Both the position numbers and the translations under genes were made by a program. 64,000 nt of DNA from GWE2-40-63 sp050251815 (GTDB taxonomy: Bacteria; Bacteroidota; Bacteroidia; Bacteroidales; SZUA-534). Positions 7,215-15,703 of this stretch are shown here, piece by piece. The notes under the pieces were generated by a model. The model ran no database searches, was not told where the DNA came from, and was given only the letters and a program-made list of their open reading frames with translations. Location: positions 1-64,000 of the forward strand of contig JBFWMB010000008.1 of NCBI GenBank assembly GCA_050251815.1, read 5' to 3'. How positions within the stretch are numbered: position 1 is the stretch's first letter; the number at the start of each line of letters is the position of its first letter.

Positions 7215-7445
7215 TTAATCTTTTATTTCCTCATAATCAACATATTCTCCGTCGTCCTTGGTAAACAACTTCGATTTACCCGGGTTTTTGTCAACCGAAA
7301 CTTCACCTTCTTTCCGTCGGTTTTCGCGACCGGAATCGAATCCAGCACCCGATGATGCCTTATTTATTAAAGAAGCAAAGAACCATTTTACCAGAAATCC
7401 GAGCAAATAGATAACAATAAAAAATATCAATAAAAATTTTAACAT
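7215..7445 (-). CDS. DUF4834 family small membrane protein
   Basis: About 76 residues from the ATG at 7445 (an upstream in-frame ATG at 7466 would overlap the previous gene). One membrane segment (LKFLLIFFIVIYLLGFLVKWFF) is followed by a polar tail ending DDGEYVDYEEIKD, the pattern of the DUF4834 family of Bacteroidota. No function is known. It is the last gene of the operon with the 181-residue membrane protein and the 913-residue protein. Confidence 0.75.
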   Translation of the reverse strand: MLKFLLIFFIVIYLLGFLVKWFFASLINKASSGAGFDSGRENRRKEGEVSVDKNPGKSKLFTKDDGEYVDYEEIKD

Positions 7446-7449
7446 ACTA

Positions 7450-7995
7450 CTAATTATTAATGGCAATTGCGATTGCTATGACCAGGTAAAATAGAGCGGC
7501 AAACAATTCGTAGCGGCCTTGTTTTAATTTTTTCATTTGGAAACCCATCAAATATCCTACCAATGCAAAAATGGTAAATATTGTCAGTCCATAAAACATT
7601 TTTACGGTAGTTTGTTCCAACATTCCAAACCCCAAACCCACAAAAAAACTATTAATAACCATAAGTACCGTAAGAATCCGATATCCTTGTTTATCGATGG
7701 GATTAACGGCTCGCTTGAGTTTGTTTAGTTTAAACCCGTCGAAAAGCATTTTTATTGAAAAAATAAAAAATAAGCTTGCGGCATACCAGTTGTTAAATTG
7801 TGGCCAGGTATTGCCAACCAGATTCCCAAAAAAAATACCCACACCTAAAACCAGGGAGGCGGTAATTGCTGCTCCCAGCAATTTAAATACATCAACTGCA
7901 AGTATTTTCTTTTGAAAAAAAGCAGTAATTGAAGCCATTAAAAAGAGTTCGATGGCCAACAAAACCAGAGATACAATATAAAAAGTAAAAATCAT
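7450..7995 (-). CDS. Polytopic membrane protein, MntP-like by layout
   Basis: 181 residues with six hydrophobic stretches in two halves of three, the layout of the MntP/DUF204 manganese exporters. Loose matches are the glycines in GIFFGNLVGNTW, the FFIFSIKMLFDGFK segment and the second-half helix VINSFFVGLGFGML. The acidic residues that MntP keeps in helices 1 and 4 are not clear (Glu17 in AIELFLM is one candidate), so metal transport is uncertain. It lies 4 nt after the DUF3352-like gene and just before DUF4834. Confidence 0.5.
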   Translation of the reverse strand: MIFTFYIVSLVLLAIELFLMASITAFFQKKILAVDVFKLLGAAITASLVLGVGIFFGNLVGNTWPQFNNWYAASLFFIFSIKMLFDGFKLNKLKRAVNPIDKQGYRILTVLMVINSFFVGLGFGMLEQTTVKMFYGLTIFTIFALVGYLMGFQMKKLKQGRYELFAALFYLVIAIAIAINN

Positions 7996-7999
7996 GTGC

Positions 8000-10741
8000 T
8001 TAGTTTAATTTATAGTTGAACAAGTATTGTTCGTCGCCACCCACAACCAGGTTAAAGCGCGCCGAACCCGGTTCTAAAACACCAATACTAAAACGGGTTT
8101 TACCCGGCAACGGAAATCCATCCATAAACTTACCCCGGGAGTTAAAAAGATAAATCTTTTGCGAACCTGTCTCGGTAATGCCAATGGCAGTTTGGCTGGC
8201 TGAGAATTGATAAAATGCCGGCTCGTGCATAATTTCAGTCGAAAAAGTATACTCATATTGCTTTTTGCCCGCAACAGTAAATACCGTCAGTTTATTTTTA
8301 TCTACAAAGACAATATCTGCAATATTGTCGCCAGTAACATCTTCGAATTTAAAATAATGTAACGGTGAAAAATCGGCAATGGGTTGCGATTCCACTTCGC
8401 CGTTAAAATAAATATAATAAAGTGTTCCGCCTTCGTCGGTTCGAATTAAACGCCCGCTGCGTGTGGCAGTCCCAGCCTGGTATTCGAACAAATTGTTACG
8501 CGAAGGATTGAACTGTTTGTTTAGTTTTATGCGGGGATTACCTCTGCGATCGAGTATGTAAATACGCGAAACATCAGTTACCAAAAGATAATCCTTGTCT
8601 TTATCGCGAACATATTGCACGGGCGAAATAATCGGGTTATCGGCTCCTTTAAAATTAAACCCGGTTACTATTCGGCCCTCAATATCGTAACAATAAACCT
8701 GTTTATCAGCAGTGGGCACAAAAATCCGATAATTTTTCCGCTTATCGTAATCAAAAATCGACAAGGCATTTACTGCTTTTGCAGGCAAATTAATCGGATA
8801 GCGCTCTACGAAATTTCCGTTCCGGTCGAGTAAATGAATCTGGCTTTCGGTATTAAACAGGTATTGCAACTTACCATTTTTGTAATAATCAATCTGGGTA
8901 ACTTCGCTTAAAATGGGCTCTTCCAATTTCTTTTTCCAAAGTATCCGGCCGGTTTTATTGATTAAATAAACGGTATTTTTCATGTCCTGCACCAGAATCT
9001 CCTTCTCGTTGTTGTAATGATTAACTACCAGTTGTGGCTTAAAAGCTATGGTAGTGTCGAGCCGGGTTTCCCATTCAGTTGCCGCTTTTATTTTGTTCGA
9101 AGGTTGATGCCGGAACAAAAAATTATTGTAGTACATGTTATTTTCCGATGCAATTTGCCACGACACCGCATAAAAATCGCGCAGTATGGATTGATGCTTT
9201 TTAAAATAAGCAAAAGCATCGGGTGTCAAAAATTCATTCAGAAAACCGGTGCTTCCGGTTAAAGAAACAAAAGCATAAAAATTAACTTTATTCGACAAAA
9301 AATCGGAATACTGGTTGTAAGCTCCGTCGAAAGCCATGGTTTTTTGCAGTACATTATTATATATAACCCGCGATAGGGTGTGAACCGATTCACCAAAAAT
9401 CAGGAAATCATCGAAAGCAGTTACATACGTTGCCGAACAGGCTTTAAACCAGGGACCAAACATACGTACCGGAAAATACGTGGTGGGAAACCGGTAAATC
9501 GGAAATTTGGTTTCGTTATCAATTTTGCATTCGTGAATAAGGCTTTGTTTCGAAATTCCTTCCGTCCTGGCATAATGGGTAATCCATTTTTGTATCAACT
9601 CATTGGCATCGTGATATCCTTTGGTTCGGATATAAAACAAAGTTGATCCGTTGGCATAATTTACCTGAGCCAGTTCATGGTCAAAAATAGCCAGCAAATC
9701 TTTTTCGTAGCTTGGCCCAAGCACAGCCACCAGTTGCTTTTGATTTATTTCGTGCCGTTCGCTTTGGTTTATGGCCGCCATATGCTTCTGCAACTGCTCC
9801 TCGAAACGGGCCAGGTTGCTAATACCAAAAGCAGCAAACGATTCAACTCCTGTAGGAACCCACTTTATAAATTTAAGGTTTTGCGGTTCCTGAGAATCCA
9901 GTAATGAATAGAAATGTGCCGGATTATTGGTGTTTTGTGTAAAGCCATTAATCAGCCAGGTTTGGTTTTTAAAATTCAAATCGAGCACGCTCCATTCGCC
10001 CATATGCTTAATTTCTCGCTCATTTAGAAATTCAGCAGCTATTAACTTGGTATAAAAGGCATCAAATCGATTAAAATTTACGTAGATGTTAGCATCGGCA
10101 TGCTTTCCGGCTGTTTTTCGCAAGTTCTGAAGTCCGTTTTGACTACCCAAACCGGTATCCACTTCAACCTGACGCAAAGCATCCTGCAATAGCAATTCCG
10201 ATTCACTGGCCATAAGTATGCCCCGGTGGTATGCATAAAAAACGCTGGAACGCGAGTTTTTATAAGTATAAACTTTTACCTGGTTGTATTTGCCTTCCGA
10301 TAAATTTGCGGTATTTAAAACCGAGGTATGTAGTTGTTTAAAAAACTGATTTGCCTCGAACCGTCCTGAAAGGTGAGTTATATAAAGCAGCTCAAACTGT
10401 TTGTTTCCCACCTCGTGTAACGACAAGCTTAGGGTATTATCGCGCCCGTCGCTCAGCAATTTTTCATTGGTTTTTAAAAGCGAATCAATAACCAGCATTT
10501 TTTTTGCCACTAGGGCCAGTTCAGGCAACTCCTGCAATTGATTAGCCAAACGATTGTCTTGCGAAACCTCCTGAAGAAAAAGTGCGGGATTATTTATTTC
10601 AGCAACCAAAGCGGCATTAACCGGAATGGCTGCAAAGGCATCAATTTTTGGACTTTGCTGTTTTTTAAGGTAAATATAAAACCCAACAATTACCGTTACA
10701 AAAACTACAATTACAATAATAAATCCAGGCTTTTTATTCAT
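8000..10741 (-). CDS. Large membrane-anchored DUF3352-like protein with beta-propeller-like C-terminus
   Basis: 913 residues. One N-terminal membrane anchor (about 6-25, GFIIVIVVFVTVIVGFYIYL), then a region opening AFAAIPVNAALVAEINNP, typical of DUF3352-like periplasmic proteins. Residues from about 580 on contain repeated units with Y/F-D and G-R motifs (LINKTGRILWKKKL, LLDRNGNFVERYPINL, YDIEGRIVTGFNF, ILDRRGNPRIKLNKQF), which looks like a PQQ/YWTD-type beta-propeller. It probably acts in the periplasm as a scaffold or envelope-quality protein; function unknown. First gene of a three-gene operon. Confidence 0.65.
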   Translation of the reverse strand: MNKKPGFIIVIVVFVTVIVGFYIYLKKQQSPKIDAFAAIPVNAALVAEINNPALFLQEVSQDNRLANQLQELPELALVAKKMLVIDSLLKTNEKLLSDGRDNTLSLSLHEVGNKQFELLYITHLSGRFEANQFFKQLHTSVLNTANLSEGKYNQVKVYTYKNSRSSVFYAYHRGILMASESELLLQDALRQVEVDTGLGSQNGLQNLRKTAGKHADANIYVNFNRFDAFYTKLIAAEFLNEREIKHMGEWSVLDLNFKNQTWLINGFTQNTNNPAHFYSLLDSQEPQNLKFIKWVPTGVESFAAFGISNLARFEEQLQKHMAAINQSERHEINQKQLVAVLGPSYEKDLLAIFDHELAQVNYANGSTLFYIRTKGYHDANELIQKWITHYARTEGISKQSLIHECKIDNETKFPIYRFPTTYFPVRMFGPWFKACSATYVTAFDDFLIFGESVHTLSRVIYNNVLQKTMAFDGAYNQYSDFLSNKVNFYAFVSLTGSTGFLNEFLTPDAFAYFKKHQSILRDFYAVSWQIASENNMYYNNFLFRHQPSNKIKAATEWETRLDTTIAFKPQLVVNHYNNEKEILVQDMKNTVYLINKTGRILWKKKLEEPILSEVTQIDYYKNGKLQYLFNTESQIHLLDRNGNFVERYPINLPAKAVNALSIFDYDKRKNYRIFVPTADKQVYCYDIEGRIVTGFNFKGADNPIISPVQYVRDKDKDYLLVTDVSRIYILDRRGNPRIKLNKQFNPSRNNLFEYQAGTATRSGRLIRTDEGGTLYYIYFNGEVESQPIADFSPLHYFKFEDVTGDNIADIVFVDKNKLTVFTVAGKKQYEYTFSTEIMHEPAFYQFSASQTAIGITETGSQKIYLFNSRGKFMDGFPLPGKTRFSIGVLEPGSARFNLVVGGDEQYLFNYKLN

Positions 10742-10766
10742 GCTTTTTAAACGTTCAAATCTGCAT

Positions 10767-10800
10767 CAAAAATATAAAAATTAAGGGAGCCCCCGGCAAA
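10767..10800 (-). promoter_or_regulatory. Promoter of the DUF3352-like operon
   Basis: Minus strand TTTG, 22-nt spacer, TATTTTTG, about 26 nt before the ATG. It fits the Bacteroidota consensus with a spacer at the long end. Confidence 0.5.
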
Positions 10801-10969
10801 ATAGCCGTTATAATGCTTATAATTTTTCTGTTAATCATTCCGTTTTTTAAACGGATTCGGCCATCTGCTAAAATTAAACCTTTTTACATACCGAATAATT
10901 GCAGTATAATTAATCCTAAAAGCAAATAAACAATAATTAAATAAATTTTTTATAAGTCAACTATTCAGC

Positions 10970-10977
10970 TATTTTTG
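10970..10977 (+). promoter_or_regulatory. Candidate glyS -7 element
   Basis: TATTTTTG matches TAnnTTTG and lies 23 nt before the glyS ATG. Only a T-run, not a clean TTTG, is found at the -33 position. Confidence 0.45.
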
Positions 10978-11000
10978 CGAGTTGATTAAAATAAATTTTT

Positions 11001-12554
11001 ATGGCTCAAGAAGATGTTTTCAAAAAAATAATTGCCCACTCAAAAGAGTACGGGTTTATTTTCCAATCGAGTGAATTATACGACGGATTAAGTGCTGTTT
11101 ACGATTATGGTCAATACGGCTCAGAGCTCAAAAACAACATTAAAAAATACTGGTGGGATTCCATGGTAAAACTAAACGAAAACATTGTTGGGATTGATGC
11201 CGCCATTTTTATGCATCCTACCGTATGGAAAGCATCGGGCCACGTAGGAGCATTTAACGATCCGCTTATCGATAACAAAGACTCAAAAAAGCGTTACCGT
11301 GCCGATGTGCTTATTGAAGAGCATCTTGAAAAAATTGAAGCCAAAATATCAAAAGAAATTGAAAAAGCTTCCGCTAAATTTGGGGCAGCCTTCGACGAAG
11401 CCCAATTCCGTGCAACCAATCAGCGGGTAATTGCCAACCAGGAAAAAATCGATCGCATAAAAAAACGCTTTGTGTCGGCTCTTGAAACCGACAATTTAGC
11501 CGAAGTAAAACAACTTATCGAAGATTGCGAAATTGTTTGCCCCATTTCGGGGTCAAAAAACTGGACCGACGTACGCCAGTTTAACCTGATGTTCGAAACC
11601 AAACTGGGCTCGGTTAGCGAAGAGGCCAGCAGCATTTATCTGCGCCCGGAAACTGCCCAGGGAATTTTTGTTAACTACCTGAACGTTCAAAAAAGCGGGC
11701 GCATGAAAATTCCCTTTGGAATAGCCCAAATTGGAAAAGCGTTCCGTAACGAAATTGTTGCCCGCCAGTTTATTTTCCGCATGCGCGAATTTGAACAAAT
11801 GGAGATGCAGTTCTTTGTGCGTCCGGGCGAAGAACTCGAGTGGTTTGCCAAATGGAAGGAAATACGTTTAAGATGGCACAAGGCCCTGGGCTTCGATACA
11901 AAAAAATACCGTCTCCACGATCACGACAAGCTGGCGCATTACGCCAACGCTGCTACCGATATTGAGTTTGAATTCCCCATTGGTTTTAAAGAAGTGGAAG
12001 GAATTCATTCGCGTACCGATTTCGATTTGTCGCAACATCAGGAATACAGCGGCAAAAAAATCCAGTATTTCGATCCCGAACTAAATAAAAACTACATTCC
12101 TTACGTAATAGAAACTTCAATTGGTCTCGACCGCATGTTCCTGCTAATCCTGTCGAATGCATACGACGAGGAAACCATTGAACAAGACGGTAAAACCGAC
12201 ACCCGTGTGGTGTTGCGCATTCCGCCAGAGTTGGCTCCGGTAAAGTTGGCCGTGCTTCCACTGCTTCGTAAAGACGGATTGCCCGAAAAAGCCCGGGAGA
12301 TTCTCAACGATTTAAAGTTTGATGTAAATTGTATCTACGAAGAAAAAGACTCTATCGGCAAACGCTACCGTCGTCAGGATGCTATTGGAACCCCTTATTG
12401 CATTACCGTTGATCACGACACACTAACTGACCATAAAGTTACCCTGCGAGACCGCGATACCATGCAACAAGAGCGGATTCCCATCGACAAGGTAAAAGAA
12501 ATTGTAATAGGAAAAACAAGTATGACCAATTTATTGAAAAAAATTGAAGGATAA
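11001..12554 (+). CDS. glyS: Glycyl-tRNA synthetase (class II, single-chain type)
   Basis: 517 residues. Charges tRNA-Gly with glycine. This is the eukaryote/archaea-like alpha2 form common in Bacteroidota. Class II motif 2 is FRNEIVARQFIFRMREFEQMEM and motif 3 is PYVIETSIGLDRMFL. The N-terminal KEYGFIFQSSELYDGLSAVYDYGQYG and WKASGHVGAFNDP are typical of this form, and a C-terminal anticodon-binding domain begins at about residue 415 (VKLAVLPLLRKDGL). It is separated from the next gene by under 100 nt, which holds a -7 element and a short palindrome. Confidence 0.97.
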   Translation: MAQEDVFKKIIAHSKEYGFIFQSSELYDGLSAVYDYGQYGSELKNNIKKYWWDSMVKLNENIVGIDAAIFMHPTVWKASGHVGAFNDPLIDNKDSKKRYRADVLIEEHLEKIEAKISKEIEKASAKFGAAFDEAQFRATNQRVIANQEKIDRIKKRFVSALETDNLAEVKQLIEDCEIVCPISGSKNWTDVRQFNLMFETKLGSVSEEASSIYLRPETAQGIFVNYLNVQKSGRMKIPFGIAQIGKAFRNEIVARQFIFRMREFEQMEMQFFVRPGEELEWFAKWKEIRLRWHKALGFDTKKYRLHDHDKLAHYANAATDIEFEFPIGFKEVEGIHSRTDFDLSQHQEYSGKKIQYFDPELNKNYIPYVIETSIGLDRMFLLILSNAYDEETIEQDGKTDTRVVLRIPPELAPVKLAVLPLLRKDGLPEKAREILNDLKFDVNCIYEEKDSIGKRYRRQDAIGTPYCITVDHDTLTDHKVTLRDRDTMQQERIPIDKVKEIVIGKTSMTNLLKKIEG

Positions 12555-12610
12555 ATTAATTGCGAATAGAAGGAATTTATTGCTATGCGAATCGCATAAT
12601 TTTCTATTTT

Positions 12611-12618
12611 TACATTTG
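12611..12618 (+). promoter_or_regulatory. Candidate -7 element for the 12652 gene
   Basis: TACATTTG fits TAnnTTTG, 33 nt before the ATG. The perfect palindrome ATGCGA-A-TCGCAT (12585-12597) sits just upstream, where a regulator could bind. No TTTG box is at a suitable distance. Confidence 0.4.
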
Positions 12619-12651
12619 TTAAAGAACAATACCAAAAAAACGCTCGAAATT

Positions 12652-13536
12652 ATGAAGAAAATTCTCTTAATCGCTATAATTATAGGCGCATCCGGCATTT
12701 TTGCGTATTCCCAAACCCAACCAATAAACAAGCCAACTACGGGTTACCGTTTTCAGGAACGCATAAAAGGTCCCAATCATAAAAAGAGCAAGGTTCTGGA
12801 ACTTATGGTCGACGAGCATGGCAATTATTTGGTGGCAACTTTCCGTGGCGAAAAATCAAAATATGTTTACTTAATAGTATATAACCTTTATACCTGGGAA
12901 GAAAAATACAAAATTAAACTCGACGATAACCGATGTGAATTGTACAACAGTGTTTTCGACGAATCGGGCGAATTTTTTTATGTAAATTACGACATATACC
13001 GGAACCTTTTTAAAGAGATTAACCTAAAAACCGGCGAAATTAAAGAAGTTGATTGTACAGCCACTCCCAAAGGGTGCCGAAAAATTGAACCTCAAATATA
13101 CCGTGTTGACGCCTATACCATTGGCGACAACTATTACATCTATCGCGACGAAAAATTCCTCAATTACATTCGAATTCTGGTGAAAAAAGAAATGTATATC
13201 CCCAAAGGCGACGAAGAAGAAAATTCATCGGCTGATTATGGCTTAAAAAATGCCCTCATGGTCGATCCCAATAGTGGCGGTGTCATTCAGATTACCCCCA
13301 ACGATTTACGCCAGCTAAAAGCCGGAATCGAAATTGAAAAAGATGGTGTTCCCGTGTTCTTCGATCCCAATAGTAGCGATACTCCTTATACCCCCGCTGA
13401 AGGAGACCCCTTTAAAATTAAACTGTCACAAACCGAGATAAGCAAGCTGGAAAGCAAAATCAGCTTTGTTCATGGTAACTTTGTTATTAAACTTGATTTG
13501 GAAGCACTGGAGCAAGAAAAACAAGAAAACAACTAA
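12652..13536 (+). CDS. Secreted protein of unknown function
   Basis: 294 residues from the ATG at 12652; the frame is open upstream but that part overlaps glyS and has no signal sequence. A signal peptide (KKILLIAIIIGASGIFAYSQ) leads to the periplasm or beyond. The body has repeated beta-strand units such as KYVYLIVYNLYTWEEKYK and GEFFYVNYDIYRNLFKEINLKTGEI, which could form a partial beta-propeller. No enzyme motif is recognised. The next two genes follow closely (26 and 16 nt), so they may form an operon. Confidence 0.65.
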   Translation: MKKILLIAIIIGASGIFAYSQTQPINKPTTGYRFQERIKGPNHKKSKVLELMVDEHGNYLVATFRGEKSKYVYLIVYNLYTWEEKYKIKLDDNRCELYNSVFDESGEFFYVNYDIYRNLFKEINLKTGEIKEVDCTATPKGCRKIEPQIYRVDAYTIGDNYYIYRDEKFLNYIRILVKKEMYIPKGDEEENSSADYGLKNALMVDPNSGGVIQITPNDLRQLKAGIEIEKDGVPVFFDPNSSDTPYTPAEGDPFKIKLSQTEISKLESKISFVHGNFVIKLDLEALEQEKQENN

Positions 13537-13559
13537 TCAAAAATATTCCTATTTTTGAT
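13536..13559 (+). promoter_or_regulatory. 10-bp inverted repeat containing a -7-like element
   Basis: ATCAAAAATA / TATTTTTGAT, a perfect inverted repeat with a 4-nt loop, ends 2 nt before the ATG at 13562. The right arm contains TATTTTTG (13550-13557), a good -7 element. It could act as a promoter giving a leaderless mRNA, as an operator, or as an RNA hairpin next to the start codon. Confidence 0.5.
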
Positions 13560-13561
13560 CT

Positions 13562-14005
13562 ATGAGTAAATACCTAACGCTAATACTATTTTGTTTCCTG
13601 ATACTTGGCTTGTCCAACAATGCCAGCGCACAATGCGATCAGGCATTAATCGACAATTGTGCATCGGGCTCGGGCAATATAAAATACATTAAGCATTTCC
13701 GTATTCGTTTTGCTGAATCAAAAAACGCCAAAAACCGCTCCGAAGGAAAATTTGTGATGATGCTAAGTAAAGGCAACCATTACCGCTTTTCAGTCTGCAA
13801 CGATCCCTCGAAACCAGGTAGCACAATTATTGAACTGAACAGCGACTATTCAAAATTTGGCGGAAACTACAATGCCGAAACCGATAAAGAATACAAAGCT
13901 TTCGATTTTATGTGCACCAAAACCGGGCCCTACTACTTAACCATGTATTTTAAAGATGGCCAGGAAGGCTGTGGCGTTTGTGTGGTTTCTTTAGTAACCG
14001 ATTAA
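13562..14005 (+). CDS. Secreted cysteine-containing protein, unknown function
   Basis: 147 residues with a clear signal peptide (LTLILFCFLILGLSNNASAQ, cleavage after ASA-Q). The mature part has Cys at QCDQALIDNCASG, SVCNDPSKPG, DFMCTKTG and GCGVCVVSL, most likely paired in periplasmic disulfides. The strand-rich end (GPYYLTMYFKDGQEGCGVCVV) suggests a small beta-sandwich. No known domain is recognised. It starts 26 nt after the preceding gene and lies 16 nt before the ZIP transporter. Confidence 0.65.
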   Translation: MSKYLTLILFCFLILGLSNNASAQCDQALIDNCASGSGNIKYIKHFRIRFAESKNAKNRSEGKFVMMLSKGNHYRFSVCNDPSKPGSTIIELNSDYSKFGGNYNAETDKEYKAFDFMCTKTGPYYLTMYFKDGQEGCGVCVVSLVTD

Positions 14006-14021
14006 TTACTTCAATAAAGGC

Positions 14022-14846
14022 ATGAATACTGAGAACATACTCTTTGCATTTGCCTTAACCTTATTTGCAGGCCTATCGACAGGTATTGGCAGCACATTGG
14101 CTTTTTTTACCAAACGAACCAACACCCGTTTCCTTACCTATTCGCTGGGCTTTTCGGCCGGGGTGATGATTTATGTTTCGTTGGTCGAGATTTTTCAAAA
14201 ATCGGTTCATAGTTTTGCCGAACTTTACAGTCCCAAAGCCAGCTATGCCTTCACCCTGCTGGCCTTTTTCGGGGGTATCGCATTCATTGCCCTAATCGAC
14301 ATGTTAATTCCCTCGTACGAGAACCCACACGAAATACGAAGCATTGAGGAAATTGATAAAGCCGAATACAAAATTGAAAAAAACAAAAAGCTGGCCCGCA
14401 TGGGAATTTTCTCAGCATTGGCCATTGCCATTCACAATTTTCCCGAAGGAATTGCCACCTTTGCTGCTGGTTTAGCCGACCCCGAAGTGGCTATTCCCAT
14501 TGCCTTTGCCATCGCTATTCACAACATTCCTGAGGGCATTGCCGTTTCTGTTCCGGTTTATTATGCTACTGGAAATCGCCGAAAAGCTTTTCTCCTTTCC
14601 TTTCTTTCTGGTTTGGCCGAACCAGTGGGGGCTTTGGTTGGGTTTATACTTATTTATTTTATTGCCGGTGGCATGAATCCCATTATATCGGGAGTAATGT
14701 TTGGTACGGTAGCCGGAATTATGGTCTTTATTTCGCTCGACGAATTACTACCCACCGCCGAAGAATACGGTGAGCACCACATCTCTATTTACGGACTGGT
14801 ATCAGGAATGGCCATAATGGCCGTAAGCCTCCTGCTGTTTATGTAA
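14022..14846 (+). CDS. zupT: ZIP-family zinc/divalent metal transporter, ZupT type
   Basis: 274 residues with eight predicted membrane helices. The two metal-binding helices carry IHNFPEGIATF (His138, Glu142) and IHNIPEGIAVS (His167, Glu171), the ZIP signature. The cytoplasmic loop (residues 96-124) is highly charged and replaces the usual His-rich loop. ZupT imports Zn2+ and other divalent ions across the inner membrane. No metal-regulator site is visible upstream; only 16 nt separate it from the preceding gene, so it is probably in the same transcript. Confidence 0.95.
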   Translation: MNTENILFAFALTLFAGLSTGIGSTLAFFTKRTNTRFLTYSLGFSAGVMIYVSLVEIFQKSVHSFAELYSPKASYAFTLLAFFGGIAFIALIDMLIPSYENPHEIRSIEEIDKAEYKIEKNKKLARMGIFSALAIAIHNFPEGIATFAAGLADPEVAIPIAFAIAIHNIPEGIAVSVPVYYATGNRRKAFLLSFLSGLAEPVGALVGFILIYFIAGGMNPIISGVMFGTVAGIMVFISLDELLPTAEEYGEHHISIYGLVSGMAIMAVSLLLFM

Positions 14847-15106
14847 TTCCTTAGGGTCAAACTTCAATCAATACGCCATATGATTACCTGGCTATCAGTA
14901 CCAGCTCTTTTTCTAACCTGTTTGCCAAGGTGCAACTTTGAAATCGAACAGATGCAATAACGAAATCCCTAAGGAGCAAAATCGAACCACTGTACTTTAT
15001 AACGAAGGATAAACTCACCCTACGAAATCAGAAAATTTCCTCTCAGACACTTAACTTCCCTTAACTCCTTAATGGTTCAATAAAAACCACACCCCACATA
15101 CAGTAA
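14847..15106. other. Non-coding spacer before the 21-bp repeat array
   Basis: No open frame of interest. The only structure I see is a distant 9-bp inverted repeat, TCCTTAGGG (14848-14856) and CCCTAAGGA (14967-14975), starting right after the zupT stop. Confidence 0.5.
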
Positions 15107-15630
15107 CTTAAAGCCCGCTGATAACACCGGGGTTTCCGCTACATACACTGGCATTCCCGCTACATAAAATGGAGTTCCCGTTCCATTAAATGATGATTCC
15201 GCTACATACACTGGCATTCCCGCACTACTAAATGATGTTTCCGTTACTGACATTGGCATTTCCGCTACATTAAAGGGCATTCCCGCTACTGACATTGGCA
15301 TTTCCGCTACATTCATCCAGATTCCCGCTCCTTAGATTGGCATTTCCGCTACATATATTGTGGATACCGCTACTTAAACCAGGGTTTCCGCTCTATAAAT
15401 TGAGGCTCCCGCTTCAACCCTTTCAATTGGCAATGAATTCATTTGGGTTTGCGTTGAGTCACGTATTGTACGCATTGTATACAGCGTGGTTTGCGTTGAA
15501 TTCATTTCCAGTTGTGCTACACGAATTGTTGTTTGCGCAGCATCTCGTGTAGTTTGCGCTATATTCCTTTCAATCTGCGCTGCCAGCCGAAGGGTTTGCG
15601 CTGCATTCCTGGCAATTTGCAGTACCGATT
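15107..15630. repeat. Array of about 25 units of a 21-bp repeat in strict register
   Basis: Anchoring on the G of CCGCT / GCG, units fall at 15117, 15138, 15159, 15180, 15201 and so on to 15621, always a multiple of 21 bp apart with no insertion or deletion. The first 15 units follow TTCCGCTACATNNANTGGCA. From about 15440 on they follow TTTGCGCTGNATTCNTTNNA, so the array is one family in two diverged halves. Only the unit at 15432 is too degenerate to recognise. Frames through it contain stops on both strands. It lies between the 3' ends of zupT and the T9SS cargo gene. Confidence 0.85.
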
Positions 15631-15659
15631 CCGGGTATTAAGTCATATACACCCATAAA

Positions 15660-15683
15660 AAAAGGAGCCCGAAGGCTCCTTTT
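15660..15683 (-). terminator. Terminator of the T9SS cargo gene
   Basis: A 10-bp perfect stem AAAAGGAGCC / GGCTCCTTTT with loop CGAA, followed by a T-run on the minus strand; it starts about 20 nt after the stop codon. It could also work for the plus strand. Confidence 0.9.
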
Positions 15684-15703
15684 ATATGATACGATAAAAG
15701 TGT

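Noticed and set aside
12544..12651. Upstream extension of the 12652 gene
   Set aside because: It overlaps the end of glyS and lies before a candidate promoter; the ATG at 12652 starts a proper signal peptide.
14848..14975. Distant 9-bp inverted repeat after zupT as a transposon end
   Set aside because: Arms are short, about 110 bp apart, and nothing between them looks like a gene or a target duplication.
15077..15316. Open frame on the minus strand made of heptads such as VAGMPVY
   Set aside because: It runs along the 21-bp repeat (7 codons), so heptads appear in any frame. The same frame is closed by a stop in the next unit, and there is no ribosome-binding site or signal of selection for this frame.
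15295..15552. Open frame on the plus strand with FPLH-like heptads in the same array
   Set aside because: It starts at a TTG, has stops before and after in the same frame, and is again a product of the 21-bp period. I cannot tell it from a shadow.
15107..15630. CRISPR array or diversity-generating template
   Set aside because: The 21-bp period is too short for repeat-spacer units, and there is no reverse transcriptase or cas gene near.
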